Of a stretch of DNA of 64,000 nt, positions 36,156 through 44,961 are shown one piece after another. The stretch is from assembly GCA_002929055.1 (NCBI GenBank), contig PERY01000014.1, positions 1-64,000 of the forward strand, read 5' to 3'. A program made the position numbers and the translations under genes. This DNA is from Methylocystis sp. (GTDB lineage Bacteria > Pseudomonadota > Alphaproteobacteria > Rhizobiales > Beijerinckiaceae). The notes under the pieces are model-generated. The model saw only the letters and a list, made by a program, of their open reading frames with translations. It did no database searches and was not told the DNA's origin. How positions within the stretch are numbered: position 1 is the first letter of the stretch; each line of letters begins with the position of its first letter.

Positions 36156-37268
36156 ATGACGCAGCAGTCCGAATTTCCTGGCGTCTTCGTGGATGACCCC
36201 CCTGCCCCGACTCGGCCGGTCGTTCCGGCTGCGACATCAGTGGCCCTGTTTATCGGGCGCGCGCCGCAAGGGCCTTCGCAGCCTACGCCTGTCGCGGCTC
36301 TCGCCGAGATTGAACGCGCCTATGGCGCGAGCCCCACGATTTTTTTCACCAGCCTGCGCGCGTTTTTCGAGAACGGCGGACGCACGGCAGTCGTCCTGCG
36401 TCTCGACGCTCCGGAAGGGGATTCGGCGGCCTTTCTCGCGGCGCTGGCCGCAGCCGTTGCAGAGGGCGGCGCGGCTGACGCCGTTGCTTTCAACCTTATG
36501 TGCGTTCCCGGCCTCGTCGAGCCGCCGGCGATCGCGCCGCTGCAGGCTTTTTGCCGACGCAAGCGGGCGTTTCTCATTCTCGACGCACCCGCGCAAGCGA
36601 CGATTCAGGACGTCTTGCAGACGCTGCCCATGATCGCCGGGCCTGACGCGATGAATGCGGCGCTCTACTATCCCTGGGTTGAGACGGCGGCGGGTCCGTC
36701 GCCGCCCTGCGGTTTCGTCGCGGGGGTCTATGCGCGCACGGACCAGACGCGCGGCCTGTGGAAGGCCCCGGCCGGCCTGGAAGCTTCGCTCGCCGGGGCC
36801 ACGGGACTGGAGCGGACGCTCACTGACGACGAAAACGGCGTGCTGAACCCGCGCGGTGTGAACTGCCTGCGCGGCTTCCTCAATTCTGGGATCGTCGTCT
36901 GGGGCGCGCGCACGCTTCATGGCGACGACGGCCGCGGATCGGACTGGAAATATGTCCCTGTCCGCCGCATGGCGCTCTTCATTGAGGAGAGCCTCGCCCG
37001 GTCGCTGCAATGGACGGTTTTCGAACCCAATGGCCCGCAACTCTGGCAATCCATCCGGCTGACGGTCGGCAGCTTTCTGCAAGAGCTTTTCCGACAGGGA
37101 GCCTTCGCAGGCCAGACTCCGAGGGACGCCTATTTCGTCGTCTGCGACGCTGCGACGACGACGCAGACGGATGTGGATGCGGGAATCGTCAATCTGCAGG
37201 TCGGCTTCGCGCCGCTGAAGCCCGCGGAATTCGTCGTGCTGCAGATTCAGTTGAAGGCGGCCGTTTAG
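36156..37268 (+). CDS. Orphan contractile-tail sheath-like protein
   Basis: 370 aa. N-terminus [20 protein letters not shown] and [12 protein letters not shown] match the sheath N-terminal arm pattern (YPGVYVEE...AFVGRA.GP); the middle keeps [14 protein letters not shown]; the C-terminal part [58 protein letters not shown] and AYFVVCD is the conserved sheath C-terminal domain. Shorter than typical phage sheaths, as in extracellular contractile systems. No tube, baseplate, spike or ATPase gene is in this window. It lies between, and opposite to, the thiG-thiS-thiO genes and the ThiE fusion, 38 bp from the latter's start. Confidence 0.85.
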   Translation: MTQQSEFPGVFVDDPPAPTRPVVPAATSVALFIGRAPQGPSQPTPVAALAEIERAYGASPTIFFTSLRAFFENGGRTAVVLRLDAPEGDSAAFLAALAAAVAEGGAADAVAFNLMCVPGLVEPPAIAPLQAFCRRKRAFLILDAPAQATIQDVLQTLPMIAGPDAMNAALYYPWVETAAGPSPPCGFVAGVYARTDQTRGLWKAPAGLEASLAGATGLERTLTDDENGVLNPRGVNCLRGFLNSGIVVWGARTLHGDDGRGSDWKYVPVRRMALFIEESLARSLQWTVFEPNGPQLWQSIRLTVGSFLQELFRQGAFAGQTPRDAYFVVCDAATTTQTDVDAGIVNLQVGFAPLKPAEFVVLQIQLKAAV

Positions 37269-38074
37269 CCGACCCCATCGAAAGGCCGCCCGATGACCGG
37301 CGTCGAGGGCTCGGCCATGTCGCGCGGCGTCATCGGCTTTGCGAGACAGGCGAGCCGCCCCGCCTCCACTGCAAGCCCGAAGGCGCGCGCCATCGCCACC
37401 GGATCGCCCGCGCGCGAGACCGCCGTATTCAGCAGCACGGCGTCATAGCCCATCTCCATCACCGTCGCGGCGTGGGAGGGCGCGCCTAGCCCCGCGTCGA
37501 CGACGAGCGGCACATCGGGAAAATGCGCGCGCAACGCACGCAAGGCGAAGGCGTTGTTGACGCCGCGGCCCGAGCCAATGGGCGCCGCCCAGGGCATCAG
37601 CACCTTGCAGCCGGCGTCGAGCAGCTTCTCGGCGACGACGAGATCGTCGGTGGTGTAGGGAAACACCTTGAAGCCGTCGTCGCAAAGCGCCCGCGCCGCT
37701 TCCACCAGCCCGAAAACGTCGGGTTGCAGCGTGTCCTCCTCGCCGATGACCTCGAGCTTGATCCAATCGGTTTCGAACACGTCGCGCGCCATCTGCGCCG
37801 TCGTGACCGCCTCCTTCGCCGTGCGGCAGCCGGCGGTGTTGGGCAGGACGCGCACGCCAAGGTCGCGGATGAGGCTCCAGAAACTCTCGCCCGCGCGCCC
37901 GCCGCCCGCTTCGCGCCGCAGCGAGACGGTCACGATCTCGCAGGCCGAGGCGCGGATCGACTCGGCGAGGATCGCGGGCGAAGGATAGCGCGCCGTGCCG
38001 AGCAGCAGCCGCGAACGCAGCGCCGCGTCGTAGAGCGTCAGCGGATCGGCCGCAATTTCGGGATGAGCGTTCAT
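37265..38074 (-). CDS. thiG: Thiazole synthase
   Basis: 269 aa from ATG 38074 (a GTG at 38089 inside the thiS stop region is possible). TIM-barrel enzyme that makes thiamine thiazole phosphate from DXP, dehydroglycine and ThiS thiocarboxylate. [55 protein letters not shown] and [13 protein letters not shown] are all family signatures, and the Schiff-base Lys lies in IKLEVIG. It follows thiO and thiS directly and is the last gene of this riboswitch-controlled transcript before the convergent sheath gene, with a four-base overlap of the stops. Confidence 0.95.
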   Translation of the reverse strand: MNAHPEIAADPLTLYDAALRSRLLLGTARYPSPAILAESIRASACEIVTVSLRREAGGGRAGESFWSLIRDLGVRVLPNTAGCRTAKEAVTTAQMARDVFETDWIKLEVIGEEDTLQPDVFGLVEAARALCDDGFKVFPYTTDDLVVAEKLLDAGCKVLMPWAAPIGSGRGVNNAFALRALRAHFPDVPLVVDAGLGAPSHAATVMEMGYDAVLLNTAVSRAGDPVAMARAFGLAVEAGRLACLAKPMTPRDMAEPSTPVIGRPFDGVG

Positions 38075-38081
38075 CTGCCTG

Positions 38082-38279
38082 TCATCCACCCTGCCTTGGC
38101 GTCACGATCTCCACGGCGTCGCCCTCGTGAAGGACGATTTTCTCGCGGTCCCTGTCGCGCACGAACTCCTGATTCAGCGCCGTGCCGACCTTCTGGTCCT
38201 CGAAGCCCAGTTCGCGCAACAGCGCTTCCAGCGTCGTCGCTTCCACCTCACGCGGGCGCCCGTTCACTTGAATTCGCAT
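38082..38279 (-). CDS. thiS: Sulfur carrier protein ThiS
   Basis: 65-aa ubiquitin-like carrier ending in the essential GlyGly (VTPRQGG). N-terminus [21 protein letters not shown]; the [20 protein letters not shown] stretch is typical. Its start lies 32 bases inside the 3' end of thiO, an unusually long overlap but common in this operon type. It donates sulfur to ThiG. Confidence 0.95.
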   Translation of the reverse strand: MRIQVNGRPREVEATTLEALLRELGFEDQKVGTALNQEFVRDRDREKIVLHEGDAVEIVTPRQGG

Positions 38280-39258
38280 CCATGACCTCCGGGAAATGGG
38301 CGTCCTTCAGAATGACCTCGGCGGCCCGGCGCGCGAGCGCGGGAGCGAGCAGGAAGCCGTGTCTGTAGAGCCCATTGATATAGATCGTCCGCCCCCGACG
38401 GATAAGGCGGGGGAGATTGTCGGGAAAGGCCGGACGCAGGTCCGAGCCCGTCTCGACGACTTCCGCCTCGGCGAAGGCGGGGTGAATGGCGAAGGCGGAG
38501 TTGACGAGTTCCACCACCGAACGCGCCGTCACCCGCGCGCGCTCCTCGTTCTCGATCATGGTGGCGCCCACCATGAACAGCCCCTGCCCGCGCGGCACGA
38601 CATAGACCGGGCGGCGCGGATGCAGCATGCGGATGGGGCGAGCGAGCGAAACTTCCTCGCTGCGCAGGATCAGCATCTCGCCTTTCACGCCCCGCAGCCC
38701 CGGCAGCGCCTCGCGGGCGAGAAAGCCCCTGCAGTCGATGGTCCAGTCCGGGGCGGCCGGCAGCTTCTCGACCTCGACGCCAAAATGCTGCGCAATATTC
38801 TCCATCGCGGCGAGACGGTCCGAAAGGGCTCCGAGCGCCGCGCGCGGGTCGAGATGCGCTTCCTCAGCAAAGAAGAGCGCCGCGTCGAAGCGTCCGGCCA
38901 GATCGGGCTCGAGCCGCGCCACGCCCTCGGCGTCCAGCCGCTCGAAATGATTGGTGCGGCGGGCGAAATCGGAGAGCTCGGCGCGCTCGCGCGGCGCGGC
39001 GACGACAAGGCTGCCCGCGCGCGTCGCGACCGGAAGCTCGCGGGTCCAGAAGGCGAGCGCCTCCTGCCCCAACTCCGCGACCAGGGGCTCGGCGCTCTCC
39101 AGTTCGCACCAGGGCGCGATCATGCCGCCCGCGTAACGCGAGCAGCCGAGACCCGGCCCCGCCGCGCGCTCGACGAGCTCGACCTCGAGCCCGGCGCGCG
39201 CCAGCGCATAGGCGGCGCAAAGACCGGCGACGCCGGCGCCGATCACCCGGGCGCGCAT
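38248..39258 (-). CDS. thiO: Glycine oxidase, thiamine biosynthesis
   Basis: 336-aa FAD-dependent amine oxidase that turns glycine into dehydroglycine for ThiG. The dinucleotide-binding motif VIGAGVAGLCAAYALARAGL opens the protein; further marks are CSRYAGGMIAPWCE, GFLAREALPGLRGVKGEM and the C-terminal YINGLYRHGFLLAPALA. First gene behind the TPP riboswitch; use of ThiO rather than ThiH implies an aerobic pathway. No thiC gene is present in this window. Confidence 0.94.
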   Translation of the reverse strand: MRARVIGAGVAGLCAAYALARAGLEVELVERAAGPGLGCSRYAGGMIAPWCELESAEPLVAELGQEALAFWTRELPVATRAGSLVVAAPRERAELSDFARRTNHFERLDAEGVARLEPDLAGRFDAALFFAEEAHLDPRAALGALSDRLAAMENIAQHFGVEVEKLPAAPDWTIDCRGFLAREALPGLRGVKGEMLILRSEEVSLARPIRMLHPRRPVYVVPRGQGLFMVGATMIENEERARVTARSVVELVNSAFAIHPAFAEAEVVETGSDLRPAFPDNLPRLIRRGRTIYINGLYRHGFLLAPALARRAAEVILKDAHFPEVMDANSSERAPA

Positions 39259-39290
39259 GCCGCGCCTCTGACGAGATAAAGAGCGAACAC

Positions 39291-39419
39291 CATCCCTCCG
39301 CCAGCTTTGAACTGGATCAGGTTCGAAGGGTCGCCGCGCCCGGCGCCCAGACGCCCCCGCAGCCTCTCAGCCCCGTGACGGCGGAAAACGCTCACCGCCG
39401 CCGGGCGGGGCTCCCCCGG
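39291..39419 (-). promoter_or_regulatory. TPP riboswitch (THI element) controlling thiO-thiS-thiG
   Basis: On the minus strand the region shows the conserved THI-box: GGGGGAGCCCCG at the 5' side (39416 downward), GGGGCTGAGAGGCTG (about 39376-39362), then ACCCTTCGAACCTGATC (about 39334-39318) and the closing GGCGGAGGGA (39301-39292). The aptamer lies 33 bp before thiO and would shut expression when thiamine pyrophosphate is plentiful, probably by masking the ribosome site. Confidence 0.95.
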
Positions 39420-39544
39420 CGCGGGAAGAGTCGCGCGAAACGCCCGTCTGCGTCAAGCGCCACGCGGCGTCGGATGACGGTTCTATGGCGGTCGGAAGGG
39501 TTGCAAGACCGGCGGCGATAGACCAAGTTCATCCGCAACGATGA

Positions 39545-39573
39545 CGCGCGCCACAGGAAAACAGGCGCGCCTT
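39545..39573 (+). promoter_or_regulatory. GC-rich hairpin in the leader of the coiled-coil exported protein gene
   Basis: GCGCGCC at 39546-39552 pairs with GGCGCGC at 39564-39570 around an 11-nt A-rich loop, followed by CTTTCT and then the ribosome site TGGGAGTG. It could be a weak terminator/attenuator or an mRNA-stabilising 5' stem. Function not known. Confidence 0.4.
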
Positions 39574-39590
39574 TCTGGGAGTGAAATGAT

Positions 39591-40169
39591 ATGCCCGCCT
39601 ACAAATTTGCTCGGCTGCGCGCGTCTCTCGCCGCTGCGGCGCTCGCCGGCGTTCTTGCCGCCGCGCCCGCGCAGGCCGCCAAGCTCGGCCCCTATTTTCC
39701 CATTCCCAACGGCTTCAACCTGAACGGCGTCGCCCGCGATTCGCTCCTTGCGATCCAGTCGAACTGGCTCAAGAACGGCCTCGACAATCTGGAGAAGGCC
39801 AGGAAGGAGGCCGACGCCGCGCTGGAGAAGGCCAAGGGCGGCGCGCAGGATCAGGCCGCCGCGGCGGAGCAGAAGGTCAAGGATCTCGACAAGCTGATCG
39901 AGGACACCAAGGCCGAAATCGCCATCGCCACCAACAGCGACGCCTCGCTCGAGGTCCAGCGCGAACGCAAGAACAAGCTGCTCGCCAACGTCAACCAGTG
40001 GATCAACGAGCTGGATCACATGGCGACCGAGCAGATGAAGATCGCCATCATGTCGGACGGCGGCGCGGCGATGACCGCCGAGAAGCTCAACCACCAATAT
40101 TCGCAGGCCGCCGACGATCTTCAGCACGCCAAGCGCGACAACAGCGTCGAGAGCTGGGGCAAGCAGTAA
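39591..40169 (+). CDS. Exported coiled-coil protein of unknown function
   Basis: 192 aa. Signal peptide about 1-29 (LRASLAAAALAGVLAAAPAQA). The mature protein starts KLGPYFPIPNGFNLNG, then is mostly helical and charged (LEKARKEADAALEKAKGG, AEQKVKDLDKLIEDTKAEI), with a predicted coiled coil at about 65-115. Periplasmic. No family recognised. It converges with zapA, three bases between the stops, and has a hairpin in its 5' leader. Confidence 0.75.
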   Translation: MPAYKFARLRASLAAAALAGVLAAAPAQAAKLGPYFPIPNGFNLNGVARDSLLAIQSNWLKNGLDNLEKARKEADAALEKAKGGAQDQAAAAEQKVKDLDKLIEDTKAEIAIATNSDASLEVQRERKNKLLANVNQWINELDHMATEQMKIAIMSDGGAAMTAEKLNHQYSQAADDLQHAKRDNSVESWGKQ

Positions 40170-40172
40170 CGC

Positions 40173-40553
40173 TTACGGGAAGTCGTCGCGGGTTGTCGGC
40201 TTCTGCAGGTCGGAATTGAGCTGTTCGAGGCGCCGCGCGGCGTCCTCGACAGCCGCCGCCACCCGCTCCTCCAGCGCCGCCGCGGCTTTCCTCGCGGCGT
40301 CGAGTTCGGCGCGCAGGGCGGCGAGGTCCATCTCCATGGCCTGAGACTTGCCGCGCGCGTCGGTGGCCTCGTCGGCGATGGCGAGCGCCGCCATGACGAT
40401 GATCCGCTGCTCGCCGATCTCGCCGAAGCCGTCCTTCATCGCCAGGATCTTGCCCTCGACGTAGCGGGCGAGCTGCTCCAGACGCGGCTCCTCGCCGTCG
40501 CCGCAGGAGAGGCGATAGCTGCGCCCGGCGATGGAGACGAGGACGGCGGCCAT
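40173..40553 (-). CDS. zapA: Cell division protein ZapA
   Basis: 126-aa cytosolic FtsZ-ring stabiliser. The N-terminal part VLVSIAGRSYRLSCGDGEEP, followed by LARYVEGKILAMKDGFGEIG and RIIVMAALAIADE, fits ZapA, then a C-terminal coiled coil (about 75-115). It forms a pair with the DUF4164 gene seven bases upstream, the usual Rhizobiales arrangement. Confidence 0.9.
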   Translation of the reverse strand: MAAVLVSIAGRSYRLSCGDGEEPRLEQLARYVEGKILAMKDGFGEIGEQRIIVMAALAIADEATDARGKSQAMEMDLAALRAELDAARKAAAALEERVAAAVEDAARRLEQLNSDLQKPTTRDDFP

Positions 40554-40560
40554 CGGACCG

Positions 40561-40860
40561 TTACTCTCCGCGCCCGACGAGGGCGGAGGCCGATCCGAGC
40601 GCGGCGGCCACCCCGGCCCCGGCGCTGTCGAGCCGTCGCAGAACCTCGTCCCGCGCCTTCTCCAGTCCGCTGACCCTTGCGAGCGCGGCGTCGAGATCGA
40701 GCGCGAGGCGCCCGCGGTCGTCCTGCATGATGGCGAGTTCTTCCTCGAGTTCGGCGCTGGAGAGGTCGTCCTCGAGCTTCAGCGCCACAGTGAGCTCGAG
40801 CTGGCCGAGCGCCCCGGCAAGGCGGGCCAGCGCGGCGTCGAGCTTTTCGGAATGCGTCAT
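40561..40860 (-). CDS. DUF4164 family small coiled-coil protein
   Basis: 99 aa from ATG 40860 (MTHSEKLDAALARLAGALGQ); the frame is open upstream to 40956 but the extra part is not family-like. Almost wholly helical with heptads across residues 5-85 (ELEEELAIMQDDRGRLALDL). It is conserved next to zapA in Rhizobiales and may take part in cell division; no direct function is known. Seven bases separate it from zapA. Confidence 0.8.
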   Translation of the reverse strand: MTHSEKLDAALARLAGALGQLELTVALKLEDDLSSAELEEELAIMQDDRGRLALDLDAALARVSGLEKARDEVLRRLDSAGAGVAAALGSASALVGRGE

Positions 40861-41121
40861 CGCGAGGCGCCGCCCTATGTCTCGAAGAGAGGCGGTTTGC
40901 GGAGAAACCGCCGATTCGTCGTCACGCGTTGGTAGCATGAATCGCGCAAATCCCAAGGCGCCGGCGCATGGTCAAGGCGCGCGGCGCGCGGCCGCGTTGA
41001 CAGGGGGGCGCGAGGTGCTATCACACCCTCGCCTCGACACCCGGCCCGGCGCGCGGAAAAAGGACGCCGCGGGGCCATTGCCGCCCTTCCTAAAGCTGGC
41101 GGCGACAAGGAGATTTTCCAA

Positions 41122-42129
41122 ATGACCGTCAGAGTGGCCATCAACGGCTTCGGGCGCATCGGCCGCAATGTCCTGCGCTTCATCATCGAGTCGGGCCGCA
41201 AAGACCTCGAGGTCGTGGCCATCAACGATCTCGGCTCGGTCGAGACCAACGCCCATCTCTTGCGCTACGACTCGGTCCACGGCCGCTTCCCCCATGAGGT
41301 GAAGGTCGCCGGCGACACGATCGACGCCGGCCGCGGGCCGATCAAGGTCACCGCCATCAAGAACCCGGCGGAACTCCCCTACAAGGAGATCGGCGTCGAT
41401 GTGGCGCTGGAGTGCACGGGCCTCTTCACGGCGCGCGACAAGGCGAAACTGCTGCTCGACGCGGGCGCCAGGCGCGTTCTGGTCTCGGCGCCGGGCGACG
41501 GCGCGGACCTGACGGTCGTCTATGGCGTCAACCACGACAAGCTGACGAAAGACCATCTCGTCGTCTCCAACGCCTCCTGCACGACCAACTGCCTCGCGCC
41601 GGTCGCCAAGGTTCTCAACGACGCCATCGGCATCGAAAAGGGGATCATGACCACGATCCACTCCTATACGGGCGACCAGCCGACGCTCGACACCTTCCAC
41701 AAGGATCTCTACCGCGCCCGCGCGGCGGCCCTGTCCATGATCCCGACCTCGACGGGCGCCGCCAAGGCGGTGGGCCTCGTGCTCCCCGAACTCAATGGCA
41801 AGCTCGACGGCTACGCCATCCGCGTGCCGACGCCCAACGTCTCCGCCGTGGACCTGAAATTCATCGCGAAGCGCCCGACGACGAAGGACGAGATCCATGC
41901 GGCGATCATCGCGGCGGCCGACGGCCCGCTGAAGGGCGTGCTGGCCTACACCACCGAGAAGCTCGTCTCCTGCGACTTCAATCACAATCCGGCGTCCTCG
42001 ACCTTCCATCTCGACCAGACGAAGGTGATGGACGGCAATCTCGTCTCGATCCTGTCGTGGTACGACAATGAATGGGGCTTCTCCGGCCGCATGACCGATA
42101 CGGCGGCGCTGATCGGCTCGCTGATCTAA
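41122..42129 (+). CDS. gap: Glyceraldehyde-3-phosphate dehydrogenase, type I
   Basis: 335-aa central glycolysis/gluconeogenesis enzyme. NAD-binding start [17 protein letters not shown], catalytic Cys153 in [26 protein letters not shown], and the end [13 protein letters not shown] are all canonical. Start ATG 41122 is preceded by GGCGACAAGGAG. It is followed after 75 bp by pgk, with a terminator-like hairpin between them, so pgk may be expressed at a different level. Confidence 0.97.
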   Translation: MTVRVAINGFGRIGRNVLRFIIESGRKDLEVVAINDLGSVETNAHLLRYDSVHGRFPHEVKVAGDTIDAGRGPIKVTAIKNPAELPYKEIGVDVALECTGLFTARDKAKLLLDAGARRVLVSAPGDGADLTVVYGVNHDKLTKDHLVVSNASCTTNCLAPVAKVLNDAIGIEKGIMTTIHSYTGDQPTLDTFHKDLYRARAAALSMIPTSTGAAKAVGLVLPELNGKLDGYAIRVPTPNVSAVDLKFIAKRPTTKDEIHAAIIAAADGPLKGVLAYTTEKLVSCDFNHNPASSTFHLDQTKVMDGNLVSILSWYDNEWGFSGRMTDTAALIGSLI

Positions 42130-42151
42130 GCGCAAGGCCAACCCAAATTGC

Positions 42152-42183
42152 GACGCGGGCCCTTGGGTCCGCGTCTTCTTTTC
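42152..42183 (+). terminator. Hairpin with T-rich tail between gap and pgk
   Basis: GACGCGGGCCC at 42152-42162 pairs with GGGTCCGCGTC at 42165-42175 (11-bp stem including one G-T pair, two-base loop), followed by TTCTTTTC. It looks like a Rho-independent terminator placed inside the gap-pgk pair, possibly partial. Confidence 0.7.
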
Positions 42184-42204
42184 GGACGATCACAGGAGCC
42201 GCAG

Positions 42205-43398
42205 ATGACCTCCTTCAAGACCCTCGACGACGTCGACGTCAAAGGCAAACGCGTGCTGCTGCGCGTCGATCTCAACGTGCCGATGGAAGACGGCCGCGTG
42301 ACCGACGCGACCCGCATCGAGCGCATTCTGCCGACGATTGACGAGATCGCAGGCAAGGGCGGCAAGGTCATCCTGCTCGCGCATTTCGGACGGCCCAAGG
42401 GCCAGCGCGCGCCCGAAGAATCGCTGCGTCCCGTGCTTCCCGCCCTGGAGCAGCATCTCGGGCGCAAGGTCGCCTTCGCCGACGATTGCGTCGGCGCCCC
42501 CGCGGAGGCCGTGATCGCGGCGATGAAGGACGGCGACGTCGCGCTGCTTGAAAACACCCGCTACCACAAGGGCGAGGAAAAGAATGATCCGGCCTTCGCC
42601 GACGAAGTGGCGAAGCTCGGCGACATTTTCGTCAACGACGCCTTTTCGGCCGCGCATCGCGCCCACGCCACGACGGAAGGCCTCGCCCACAAGCTCCCCG
42701 CCATCGCCGGGCGCACCATGCAGGCGGAACTCGAGGCGCTGGAGTCGGCGCTCACCAGCCCGGCCCGCCCCGTGATGGCGGTCGTCGGCGGCGCGAAGGT
42801 CTCCACCAAGCTGGAATTGCTTGGCAATCTCGTCGCCAAGGTGGACTATCTCGTCATTGGCGGCGGCATGGCCAACACCTTTCTGGCCGCGCAGGGCAAG
42901 GCGGTCGGCAAGTCGCTCTGCGAGCATGATCTCGCCGGCACCGCGCGCGAGATTCTGGAAAAGGCGAAGGCCGCCAATTGCACGATCGTCCTGCCTGTCG
43001 ACGCCGTCGTCGCGCAGAAATTCGCGGCGCATGCGCCGTCCCATGTCGTCTCCGTCGACCATGTCGGCGCGGACGACATGATCCTCGACGTCGGCCCCAA
43101 ATCGGTGGCGCATGTCGAAGACATCCTCGGAAAGTGCAAGACGCTGGTCTGGAACGGCCCCTTCGGCGCCTTCGAGCTGCCGCCCTTCGACGAGAGCACC
43201 AACGCCATCGCAAAGACGGCGGCGCGGCTCACCGTCGACGGCAAGCTTCTTTCCATCGCGGGGGGCGGCGACACGGTCGCGGCGCTCAATCAGGCCCACG
43301 CCGGGCAGGAGTTCTCCTATGTGTCGACCGCCGGCGGCGCATTCCTGGAATGGCTCGAGGGCAAAACCCTTCCGGGGGTCGCCGCGCTGCAGGCATGA
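42205..43398 (+). CDS. pgk: Phosphoglycerate kinase
   Basis: 397-aa glycolytic kinase (1,3-bisphosphoglycerate + ADP to 3-phosphoglycerate + ATP). ATG 42205 has ACAGGAG upstream. Family marks: [67 protein letters not shown] and the glycine-rich nucleotide loop [11 protein letters not shown]. Length is normal. It pairs with gap. Confidence 0.97.
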   Translation: MTSFKTLDDVDVKGKRVLLRVDLNVPMEDGRVTDATRIERILPTIDEIAGKGGKVILLAHFGRPKGQRAPEESLRPVLPALEQHLGRKVAFADDCVGAPAEAVIAAMKDGDVALLENTRYHKGEEKNDPAFADEVAKLGDIFVNDAFSAAHRAHATTEGLAHKLPAIAGRTMQAELEALESALTSPARPVMAVVGGAKVSTKLELLGNLVAKVDYLVIGGGMANTFLAAQGKAVGKSLCEHDLAGTAREILEKAKAANCTIVLPVDAVVAQKFAAHAPSHVVSVDHVGADDMILDVGPKSVAHVEDILGKCKTLVWNGPFGAFELPPFDESTNAIAKTAARLTVDGKLLSIAGGGDTVAALNQAHAGQEFSYVSTAGGAFLEWLEGKTLPGVAALQA

Positions 43399-43481
43399 GG
43401 GCGCCATTGCGCCGTTGACGGCGCCAAGGCCCCTGCGCTACCAAATGCGGGAGTAAACACCGCGTTAAAGGCGTCGCAGAA

Positions 43482-43814
43482 ATGCCGCACGAGAGCACTG
43501 CAAAATTCGCGATCGGCCAGGTTGTGAAGCACCGCCGGTATCCGTTCCGCGGCGTCATCTATGACGTCGACCCGGTTTTCGCCAACACCGAGGAATGGTG
43601 GCTTTCGATCCCGGAGGAGTTGCGCCCGCGCAAGGACCAGCCCTTCTACCATCTCTTCGCGGAAAACTCCGAAACCGAATATGTGGCCTATGTGTCGGAG
43701 CAGAATCTCGTGCCCGACACCTCCGGCGACCCCGTGCGCCATCCACAGGTCGAGGAGACCTTCGAGCGCGACGGCGACGGCGTGTATCGCGTGCGCGCGC
43801 CGAAAAGGCACTGA
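43482..43814 (+). CDS. hspQ: Heat shock protein HspQ
   Basis: 110-aa YccV-like DNA-binding/adaptor protein. AKFAIGQVVKHRRYPFRGVI, then YDVDPVFANTEEWW, HLFAENSETEYVAYVSEQNL and the HPQVEETFERDGDGVY ending fit HspQ. In enterobacteria it acts as a Lon specificity factor and hemimethylated-DNA binder; the role here is inferred by family. It precedes a strong bidirectional terminator. Confidence 0.9.
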   Translation: MPHESTAKFAIGQVVKHRRYPFRGVIYDVDPVFANTEEWWLSIPEELRPRKDQPFYHLFAENSETEYVAYVSEQNLVPDTSGDPVRHPQVEETFERDGDGVYRVRAPKRH

Positions 43815-43870
43815 TCTCCCGCGTCTGACGCACGCAGACCCTGCAACGCCGGAATTCGTCGCATCTCCCA

Positions 43871-43910
43871 AAAAAAACGCCCGCGCTCATCACGCGGGCG
43901 TCTTTGTTTT
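43871..43910. terminator. Bidirectional Rho-independent terminator between hspQ and ialB
   Basis: ACGCCCGCG (43877-43885) pairs with CGCGGGCGT (43893-43901), with seven A on the left and TCTTTGTTTT on the right. It serves hspQ (plus strand) and the convergent IalB-family gene (minus strand). Confidence 0.9.
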
Positions 43911-43926
43911 GAAGTCTGGAAAACGC

Positions 43927-44631
43927 TTACGGCTTGGCGGGAGCCGGGGCGGCGCCCTTGGCCTCGAGCTTCTTGCGCTCTTCGTCGGCCTTCTTCTGCA
44001 GCTCTTCCTGGAGCTTCTTCTGCTGCTCCTCGAGCACCTTGGGGTCGACCGCAGGGCCGTCGAAAGCCTTGCCGAAATTCGCGAGCGGCAGATAGAAGGT
44101 CACCTCGGCGTTGGCCTGGTTCTTGACGACGACCGTCATCTTCTGGGCCTTCTTCATGCCGTCGACGGTGGCCTTCTTCACCTTCGCTTCCGCGAAACAG
44201 CCGTTCGGGAAGCAGATTTCGAAGGCGCCGGCCTCGGCCGCGCCGCTGTCGATGGAGAAGCGGAAGCCCGGCTTCAGCATCAGACCCGGCGGCAGGAGCA
44301 GACGGATGATCTTGGTGTCGTCGCCCTTGGGATCGTAGACCGCCAGCGCGAGCAGCGGCTGGGGCGCTTCGCCCTCCTTGGCCGCGGCGCCGAAGTCACG
44401 GGTGGTGTAGCAGATTTCCTTCTTGGTCGACGGATCGGAGCCGCAGACCTTGGTCCAGTCGGGCTGCACGGCCTGCAGCGTGGCCGCGATGGGGCCCTGC
44501 TGTTGCGCCGCCTGCTGCTGGGCCGGAGCCGCGCCGCCAGCGGCGGGAGCCTGAGCCTGAGCCGTTGCGCCGGCCAGCAGGAAAGCTCCCGCCAGCGCGA
44601 CCGCGGCGGACCGCGAGAAGAGGATCGACAT
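43927..44631 (-). CDS. Invasion-associated locus B (IalB) family protein
   Basis: 234-aa exported protein from ATG 44631. Signal peptide MSILFSRSAAVALAGAFLLA, cut near AQA. A Gln/Ala-rich spacer leads to the IalB domain (about 60-185) with WTKVCGSDPSTKKEICYTTR, IRLLLPPGLMLKPGFRFSID, FEICFPNGCFAEAKV (conserved cysteine pairs) and VKNQANAEVTFYLPLANFGKAF. A Lys/Glu-rich coiled tail (EEQQKKLQEELQKKADEE) and an Ala-Pro end follow. Despite the name, the family is widespread in free-living alphaproteobacteria; molecular function is unknown. Confidence 0.88.
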   Translation of the reverse strand: MSILFSRSAAVALAGAFLLAGATAQAQAPAAGGAAPAQQQAAQQQGPIAATLQAVQPDWTKVCGSDPSTKKEICYTTRDFGAAAKEGEAPQPLLALAVYDPKGDDTKIIRLLLPPGLMLKPGFRFSIDSGAAEAGAFEICFPNGCFAEAKVKKATVDGMKKAQKMTVVVKNQANAEVTFYLPLANFGKAFDGPAVDPKVLEEQQKKLQEELQKKADEERKKLEAKGAAPAPAKP

Positions 44632-44961
44632 TTCCGAAGTCCCTTTCGATTGTCTGCTAGCCGGCGCCATTCCGGCTGCGCAAAGTGTTATTGTGATCGC
44701 GTCCTCGCGGGGGCCGCCCGCATGAAGCAGCGCCGAAAAACAACGCCGTGGAACCTTTGCCCTGACCGCGGTCGCGCCCCGTCGCAGCCGTTGCGGCGGA
44801 GCGCCGGCAAAGCTCTTACATGGTCGCAGCCGCAAATTCCAGCGGGTCGTTGCAGGAACTCAGGGCTTTCGGGCCGCGCCACACGCAAAAATTCGAAAAA
44901 TGAGGCGAAATGAAGCCCGCGCCCGGCTTCAAGCCGCCATAGGTTCGACTATGGTCGGTGC
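44632..44961. other. Divergent intergenic region with adjacent inverted repeats before the peptide-binding protein gene
   Basis: 330 bp between divergent genes. The last 40 bp hold two neighbouring inverted repeats: CGGCTT-C-AAGCCG (44925-44937) and CCATAG-GTTCGA-CTATGG (44938-44955), the latter ending six bases before the ATG at 44962. They may be an operator or an mRNA structure covering the ribosome site. Nothing else was recognised in this region. Confidence 0.5.

Noticed and set aside
36156-37268. Prophage or full contractile injection cluster around the sheath gene
   Set aside because: All neighbours are thiamine or general metabolism genes; no other tail, capsid, integrase or lysis gene is seen in the window.
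40861-41121. 6S RNA expected near zapA in alphaproteobacteria
   Set aside because: I looked for the long hairpin with central bubble on both strands between the DUF4164 gene and gap and around zapA and did not see it.
43561-44913. 450-codon frame running across hspQ and antisense to ialB
   Set aside because: Crosses a strong bidirectional terminator and two well-supported genes; the translation is shadow-like.
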